9,780 nt of DNA from Methanomicrobiales archaeon (GTDB taxonomy: Archaea; Halobacteriota; Methanomicrobia; Methanomicrobiales; JACTUA01), in NCBI GenBank assembly GCA_028678885.1, contig JAJRCP010000142.1:1-9780 (forward strand). The letters are read 5' to 3'. The notes beneath the pieces were generated by a model. It was not told where the DNA came from, ran no database searches, and saw nothing but the letters and a program-made list of their open reading frames with translations. Of this stretch, positions 6,738 to 9,780 are shown in pieces; position 1 is the stretch's first letter; each line of letters starts with the position of its first letter. A program made the position numbers and the translations under genes.

Positions 6738-7706
6738 CTATTCTTTTTTCAGCACCATGGTGTGCCGCGTAAGACTCTTATGAACCCTCTGTTTGTGATA
6801 TTGCAGGAGAACAAAGTCCCCTGCCAAGTGGCGTATATCCCGATGGCTGATAACAACCGCCCGCCTCCCTCTCTTCAGAACACGAAAAATCTCTGCAAGA
6901 GCTCTTTCAGAGAGGCAGGAAAGATTTTCAGCCCTAATGCCAACGGACTGCCCGTAGGGCAGATCGGTAACCACTGCATCGGCGCAGTCATCTTGGAAGG
7001 GCATATAGGCTGCATCTTCAATCACCACATCTACATGAGGTATATTCTTCCGGGTTCCTGCGACCATGCACGGGTCCACATCGCCCCCCGCGAGCTCTGC
7101 ACCGACGAATTTTCCTTCTAGGAGCATTCCCCCCGTCCCACAAAAAGGATCGATGAGGAGCTCCCCCGAACAGATAAGAGAGAGGTTCACCATCGTTCGG
7201 GCGAAGCGTGGTAGCATGACTCCTGGATGGAAGAAAGGGCGGCGAAGAGGATTCCGGTACAGGTACGCTCCCCGATCGATCACATGGATCACTCGTCCAA
7301 AGAATGCCCACTCTCCAGAAAGTACCATTCGGAATTCGTTCTCCGGGTTATCAAGGGATACTTCCCCTTGGATATGATCACCGATAAGGACTTCCAGATA
7401 GGATGCGGAAATCATCGGAGATGCCCCCTGGACTTTCTTCACCCGCACCCGGAAAGAATCGGATGAGACAAGATATAGGCGAGTAATAAATGTGAGAATA
7501 TCGGTCTCTGTTGCACGGCACTGTCCAAGATACTCCATGACCACATGGCAGAGAGAGAGCCGTTTGGTCTGATCAAGAGAATGACATTCCGCGATGGCAA
7601 CTTGGGGATAGGATTTGATGATCCTTCCCACTGCTTCGACCTCTGCCGTAGGGAGCGTTGGATGTTCCCCAGACAGCTCAAAGAGAAGCAACACAGGGTT
7701 GTTCAC
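6738..7706 (-). CDS. trmG10: tRNA (guanine(10)-N2)-dimethyltransferase, Trm-G10 type (THUMP + Rossmann methyltransferase)
   Basis: A 322-residue cytoplasmic RNA methyltransferase that should transfer methyl groups from S-adenosylmethionine to N2 of G10 in tRNA. The N-terminal half (about 1-145) fits a THUMP-type RNA-binding region. The C-terminal half carries the SAM-binding motif I DPFCGTGG (186-193), an acidic residue pair in GGDVD (207-211), and the catalytic motif IV DLPYG (248-252), the (D/N)LPYG type of COG1041 enzymes. The block HPGVMLPRFARTMVN (160-174) is characteristic of archaeal Trm-G10/Trm11. Translation starts at a GTG (7706-7704) whose bases overlap the stop of the upstream coiled-coil gene (GTGA), which supports both the rare start and co-transcription. 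The length is typical of the family. Confidence 0.88.
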   Translation of the reverse strand: MNNPVLLLFELSGEHPTLPTAEVEAVGRIIKSYPQVAIAECHSLDQTKRLSLCHVVMEYLGQCRATETDILTFITRLYLVSSDSFRVRVKKVQGASPMISASYLEVLIGDHIQGEVSLDNPENEFRMVLSGEWAFFGRVIHVIDRGAYLYRNPLRRPFFHPGVMLPRFARTMVNLSLICSGELLIDPFCGTGGMLLEGKFVGAELAGGDVDPCMVAGTRKNIPHVDVVIEDAAYMPFQDDCADAVVTDLPYGQSVGIRAENLSCLSERALAEIFRVLKRGRRAVVISHRDIRHLAGDFVLLQYHKQRVHKSLTRHTMVLKKE

Positions 7707-8128
7707 GATCGCCTGCGCACGAGTTCCTCTATTTCCTGAATCGCAGACTCATTGGAATCCTGTTCCTTTCGGTAGACATCTTTTTTGAGATCTTCGATAG
7801 CTTTTCCGTGGGTCTCTATCAGATGTTCCAGTGCGTTTTTTTGTTCTGCGGTCATGGTGTATAGCCGGTTTACCATGCCTTCCAACGTGGTGAGCCGGTC
7901 ACCACACTCGGAACGAAGACCGCCAACAGTTTTGAGATCCATGATGATACTATTCGTCCTGCTGACTGTTGTTTCGAGTTCGGTTACCCTACGGTCGATA
8001 TCTTTAGCTCGATCTAGTGAAACGTGTAGGTCGGAGAGCACCTGATGAATGCTCTGCAGTATATTATCCATCTTCTCCATACGGGAGGATAGTGCATAAC
8101 CATTTTCCTGCGGAAAAAGGGAATCCAT
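7703..8128 (-). CDS. Small coiled-coil protein of unknown function
   Basis: A 141-residue, highly charged protein with no recognised domain. From about residue 15 to 135 it shows heptad-like spacing of Leu, Ile, Val and Met (for example MEKMDNILQSIHQVLSDL, then RVTELETTVSRTNSIIMDL and RLTTLEGMVNRLYTM), so a long, probably oligomeric, coiled coil is likely. There is no signal peptide or membrane helix. The single cysteine lies at about residue 75. It is the first gene of a two-gene unit with the tRNA methyltransferase, which it overlaps by 4 nt. A role linked to tRNA modification is only a guess from context. No Shine-Dalgarno is seen ahead of the ATG, consistent with a short or leaderless transcript. 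Confidence 0.7.
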   Translation of the reverse strand: MDSLFPQENGYALSSRMEKMDNILQSIHQVLSDLHVSLDRAKDIDRRVTELETTVSRTNSIIMDLKTVGGLRSECGDRLTTLEGMVNRLYTMTAEQKNALEHLIETHGKAIEDLKKDVYRKEQDSNESAIQEIEELVRRRS

Positions 8129-8156
8129 GTCTGGTGATTATATTTGGAGGCTATAG

Positions 8157-8167
8157 CCATAAATATG
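8157..8167 (-). promoter_or_regulatory. Candidate TATA box for the coiled-coil/trmG10 unit
   Basis: The minus strand reads CATATTTATGG here, an AT-rich TATA-like element centred about 34 nt upstream of the ATG at 8128. With the usual archaeal TATA-to-start distance of about 25 nt, transcription would begin near 8137, leaving a leader of only about 8 nt. This agrees with the lack of a Shine-Dalgarno. A second AT-rich element (AAATATAA, about 8142-8149) lies too close to the ATG. Confidence 0.35.
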
Positions 8168-8188
8168 CCTTGTTTCCTGTGATAAGGT

Positions 8189-8210
8189 GAATCGTACTAT
8201 GATACGATTC
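8189..8210. repeat. Perfect inverted repeat GAATCGTA-N6-TACGATTC
   Basis: Two 8-bp arms are exact reverse complements, separated by 6 bp (22 bp in total). It lies about 20 bp upstream of the candidate minus-strand TATA box in the divergent intergenic region. The size and arm spacing fit a dimeric regulator's operator. No T-run follows on either strand, so it is unlikely to be a terminator. The regulator is unknown. Confidence 0.45.
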
Positions 8211-8277
8211 TCGCGTATAGGGAAGTCTGATCCTGCTCCAAATTCAAGAGGGATCCAACATTCTCAAATGGGATAAG

Positions 8278-8292
8278 TGCCCATCTTGGGCA
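8278..8292. repeat. Inverted repeat TGCCCA-TCT-TGGGCA
   Basis: A perfect 6-bp inverted repeat with a 3-nt loop, followed directly by the AT-rich palindromic AATAATTATT, which could be the TATA region of the decayed lipoprotein gene that follows. It may be an operator or a small RNA hairpin. The sequence does not decide between them. Confidence 0.35.
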
Positions 8293-8320
8293 ATAATTAT
8301 TACTCGAGGTGCCCGGCAAA

Positions 8321-8638
8321 ATAGAAAAATAGGCTTTTTTTCACTTTCTCTCCTTTTTCTCCTACTATGCGGAGGATGCTTGACTACCCAACCTGCTGAG
8401 ATGTCGTTCATTTGGATATCCTGAAAAAGGTGCTCAGTATCTTCTCGGTGATTGTACGTATACTGCCAAGATGGCGATTACCAATATAGGGACGGTGGAC
8501 ATCAATTCCCTTGTAATCATCGTAGAAATCTTCGATCCCGACGAACAAAAAGTCGAAGACCAGAATAGAGTGAATGTGATCTATCTGCGAGAAAAAGAGA
8601 CAAGAAATATTACGATTAGTTTACGGGTTCCATTGTAG
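8321..8638 (+). pseudogene. Decayed small lipoprotein gene (start codon lost, one internal frameshift)
   Basis: Two overlapping frames together encode one plausible secreted lipoprotein of about 105 residues. Frame A (codons from 8323) gives RKIGFFSLSLLFLLLCGGC, a basic n-region, hydrophobic core and lipobox-like end with Cys at 8377-8379, then LTTQPAEM, and stops at 8422-8424. Frame B continues from about 8405 with SFGYPEKGAQYLLGDCTY, then AKMAITNIGTVDINSL, and ends in ITISLRVPL at the TAG 8636-8638. The latter resembles an Ig-like beta domain of the kind found in small archaeal lipoproteins. GAGGTG at 8306-8311 is a good ribosome-binding site, and inserting one G at 8323 would restore ATGAGA just after it. 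A shift of one base between about 8401 and 8423 joins the two frames. It could be a true pseudogene or sequencing error. No family name is claimed. Confidence 0.62.
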
Positions 8639-8670
8639 GGTAAATTATTACCATACGGGCATTGGCCAGT

Positions 8671-8700
8671 ATTGAACCTGCTGGTTCAATCCATGAACCA
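8671..8700. repeat. Three alternating GAACC/GGTTC half-sites forming two overlapping inverted repeats
   Basis: ATTGAACC (8671-8678) and GGTTCAAT (8683-8690) form a perfect 8-bp inverted repeat around TGCT. The middle arm also pairs with the next one: TGGTTCA (8682-8688) and TGAACCA (8694-8700), a perfect 7-bp repeat around a 5-nt gap. The element lies between the decayed lipoprotein gene and the TATA box of the surface-protein gene. It is a good candidate for a tandem operator. In RNA it would form two mutually exclusive hairpins. Confidence 0.5.
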
Positions 8701-8725
8701 TTTCCTGAAATATTGAGACCATTTC
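8697..8725. repeat. Direct repeat ACCATTTC x2, 21-bp period
   Basis: ACCATTTC occurs at 8697-8704 and again at 8718-8725. The period of 21 bp is two DNA helical turns, so proteins bound at both copies would face the same side. The second copy ends about 10 bp upstream of the TATA box at 8735. It is possibly an activator or regulator site, or chance in AT-rich DNA. Confidence 0.35.
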
Positions 8726-8727
8726 TA

Positions 8728-8753
8728 TCTTATCAATATATAAGAACAGTTCT
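8728..8753 (+). promoter_or_regulatory. TATA-box promoter of the surface-protein gene, embedded in palindromes
   Basis: AATATATAA at 8735-8743 is the strongest TATA box in the window. Its centre lies about 24 nt ahead of the ATG at 8763, so the transcript should begin at or within a few bases of the start codon (leaderless). No Shine-Dalgarno precedes the ATG, which agrees. The TATA element sits inside the inverted repeat TCTTAT-N6-ATAAGA (8728-8745), followed at once by the palindrome AGAAC-A-GTTCT (8743-8753). A protein bound there would block TBP/TFB or polymerase. Confidence 0.6.
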
Positions 8754-8762
8754 CAAGTTTTG

Positions 8763-9780
8763 ATGCGTATGAAGAAAAAAGGCGTAATGCTCGGAATGAT
8801 TATCCTCATTGAGCTGCTTCTATTCTGCGGAGCGGCCGGAGCATCCAATCTAACCCTCAACAAAACCGTGGTAGGTGCCCAGGAGGTTAAACCCGGAGAA
8901 AATATCACCTGGTTGATCAAGGTCACGAACAGCAATGACACGACCGATTACGGCGTGAATGTGACCGAACAGGTTCCGGAAGGATGTACGATTAAAAACA
9001 ATCTGTCTTCGAAGGGCACGTTCACCGACAACGTATGGAATCTTACCATTGACAATGATTCGTATGAAACGCTGCAGATCAACATGTCCTGTTCCCAAGT
9101 ATGTGGTTCACAAACAGTCACGAACATCGCAAATATTACCGCCCCTGAGCTTCTCCTAGGGGATATAGCCTCAGATTACAATGCCTCCGCCGAGGTTGTT
9201 GTCAATGCCACGAAGTGTGAGAAGATCACTGTGCGACCGGTCACCCTGAATCTGAAGAGTAAGGGGGTCTTGACAGTCTTTTTCACCATCAATGGGAAGG
9301 TCAGTTTCATCGAAGAAGACGAAGAAGCAGGGGACGAAGATTTGACAGGAGTACATATTGATACAGCAAATAGCACTCTCACCTGTAACGGTGTTGAAGT
9401 AAAAAAGATCCTGTTCTCCATGAAAGATGGGGGAACAATCATCGGGAAATTCCAACGACAGGCCTTATCTCTGGAGGCAGCAGACAGTACGTCTAGCCTT
9501 AATTGTGAAGGGAATGTTCATCTGTCAGATGAAAGAACCATCATCATCAACGGAAACAGTTCTGTTAAAGTGATCCACGCAGATGCTTCCCCGAAAACCT
9601 CGCTCTTCCAGCGGATCCTGCAGTTCTTGGGTATGTCACCGGCTGATCTAAAGCCTGGCGACACGCCAAGTAGTGGAGTCACCACAATCCCTACTATCAA
9701 TCCGGATGATGTAAAGAATCTTGGCCAGCTAAAGAAACTCATCCAGTCCCAGTATCTGGGCAATGAAAAGAATGTTACCA
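8763..9780 (+). CDS. Secreted surface protein with DUF11-like domain (3' end outside window)
   Basis: An open frame of 339 codons runs without stop to the window edge. It begins with a Sec-type signal peptide (MRMKKK, hydrophobic core about 7-22, probable cleavage after AGA at 25-27). Residues about 29-150 look like a DUF11-type beta-sandwich (LNKTVVGAQEVKPGENITW, then VTEQVPEG). Residues about 158-271 form a second module opening TLNLKSKGVLTVFF, of a type I recall in methanogen surface proteins, with a very acidic stretch at 184-193. Fourteen N-x-S/T sequons suggest heavy N-glycosylation. The mature part has six cysteines (75, 110, 114, 152, 208, 248), possibly disulfides. The region from about 276 on is a linker-like, Pro/Thr-containing segment. 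Function is unknown; a cell-envelope or adhesion role is inferred. The start could also be ATG 8769. Confidence 0.78.
   Translation, partial: MRMKKKGVMLGMIILIELLLFCGAAGASNLTLNKTVVGAQEVKPGENITWLIKVTNSNDTTDYGVNVTEQVPEGCTIKNNLSSKGTFTDNVWNLTIDNDSYETLQINMSCSQVCGSQTVTNIANITAPELLLGDIASDYNASAEVVVNATKCEKITVRPVTLNLKSKGVLTVFFTINGKVSFIEEDEEAGDEDLTGVHIDTANSTLTCNGVEVKKILFSMKDGGTIIGKFQRQALSLEAADSTSSLNCEGNVHLSDERTIIINGNSSVKVIHADASPKTSLFQRILQFLGMSPADLKPGDTPSSGVTTIPTINPDDVKNLGQLKKLIQSQYLGNEKNVT

Noticed and set aside
6762..7121. A 119-codon plus-strand open frame opposite the methyltransferase gene
   Set aside because: The opposite strand encodes clear SAM-binding and catalytic motifs through this stretch, so this frame is a shadow.
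9171..9763. Minus-strand open frames under the surface-protein gene
   Set aside because: They are antisense to a continuous frame with signal peptide and domain-like sequence, and their translations look random.
1..9780. CRISPR arrays, tRNA or rRNA genes, insertion sequences
   Set aside because: No regularly spaced repeats, cloverleaf-like segments, rRNA stretches, transposase motifs or flanking target duplications were seen on reading through.

Overview
The window reads as chromosomal DNA from a methanogenic archaeon, most likely of the order Methanomicrobiales or a close relative. This is inferred from a complete-looking Mbh-type energy-converting hydrogenase operon, an archaeal Trm-G10-type tRNA methyltransferase, TATA-box promoters with short or absent leaders, and a secreted DUF11-type surface protein rich in N-glycosylation sequons. 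No species is identified.

Region 1 (1-6495, + strand) is the distal part of an mbh operon, in the same gene order as the Pyrococcus furiosus mbh cluster: the last codons of mbhE, then mbhF, G, H, I, J, K, L, M and N. Genes abut or overlap by 4-8 nt (ATGA junctions at mbhG/H, I/J, J/K and K/L), and most others have a clear Shine-Dalgarno. MbhE-H are the Mrp-like Na+/H+ antiporter module. MbhI is a small linker. MbhJ-N form the [NiFe]-hydrogenase module: small subunit with four [4Fe-4S] cysteines, NuoC-like subunit, NiFe large subunit with both CxxC pairs, NuoH-like anchor and a 2x[4Fe-4S] ferredoxin-like subunit. The intact four NiFe cysteines mark this as a hydrogenase rather than the Mbs/Mbx sulfur-reducing relative or complex I/Fpo. 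Its expected job is reversible coupling of ferredoxin/H2 redox chemistry to Na+ or H+ movement across the membrane.

Region 2 (6496-6737) is a convergent intergenic gap with T-runs serving both strands. Region 3 (6738-8128, - strand) is a two-gene unit joined by a GTGA overlap: a small coiled-coil protein of unknown function followed by the tRNA G10 dimethyltransferase.

Region 4 (8129-8762) is a divergent intergenic stretch. It holds a decayed lipoprotein gene (8321-8638) with a lost start codon and an internal frameshift, plus a dense set of inverted and direct repeats around a strong TATA box. Region 5 (8763-9780, running off the end) is a secreted surface protein with signal peptide, a DUF11-like domain and a second beta-rich domain. 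No RNA genes, CRISPR arrays or insertion sequences were seen. No wholly new system was found; the most novel signals are the decayed lipoprotein gene, the palindrome-rich surface-protein promoter and a few unusual residues in the hydrogenase.
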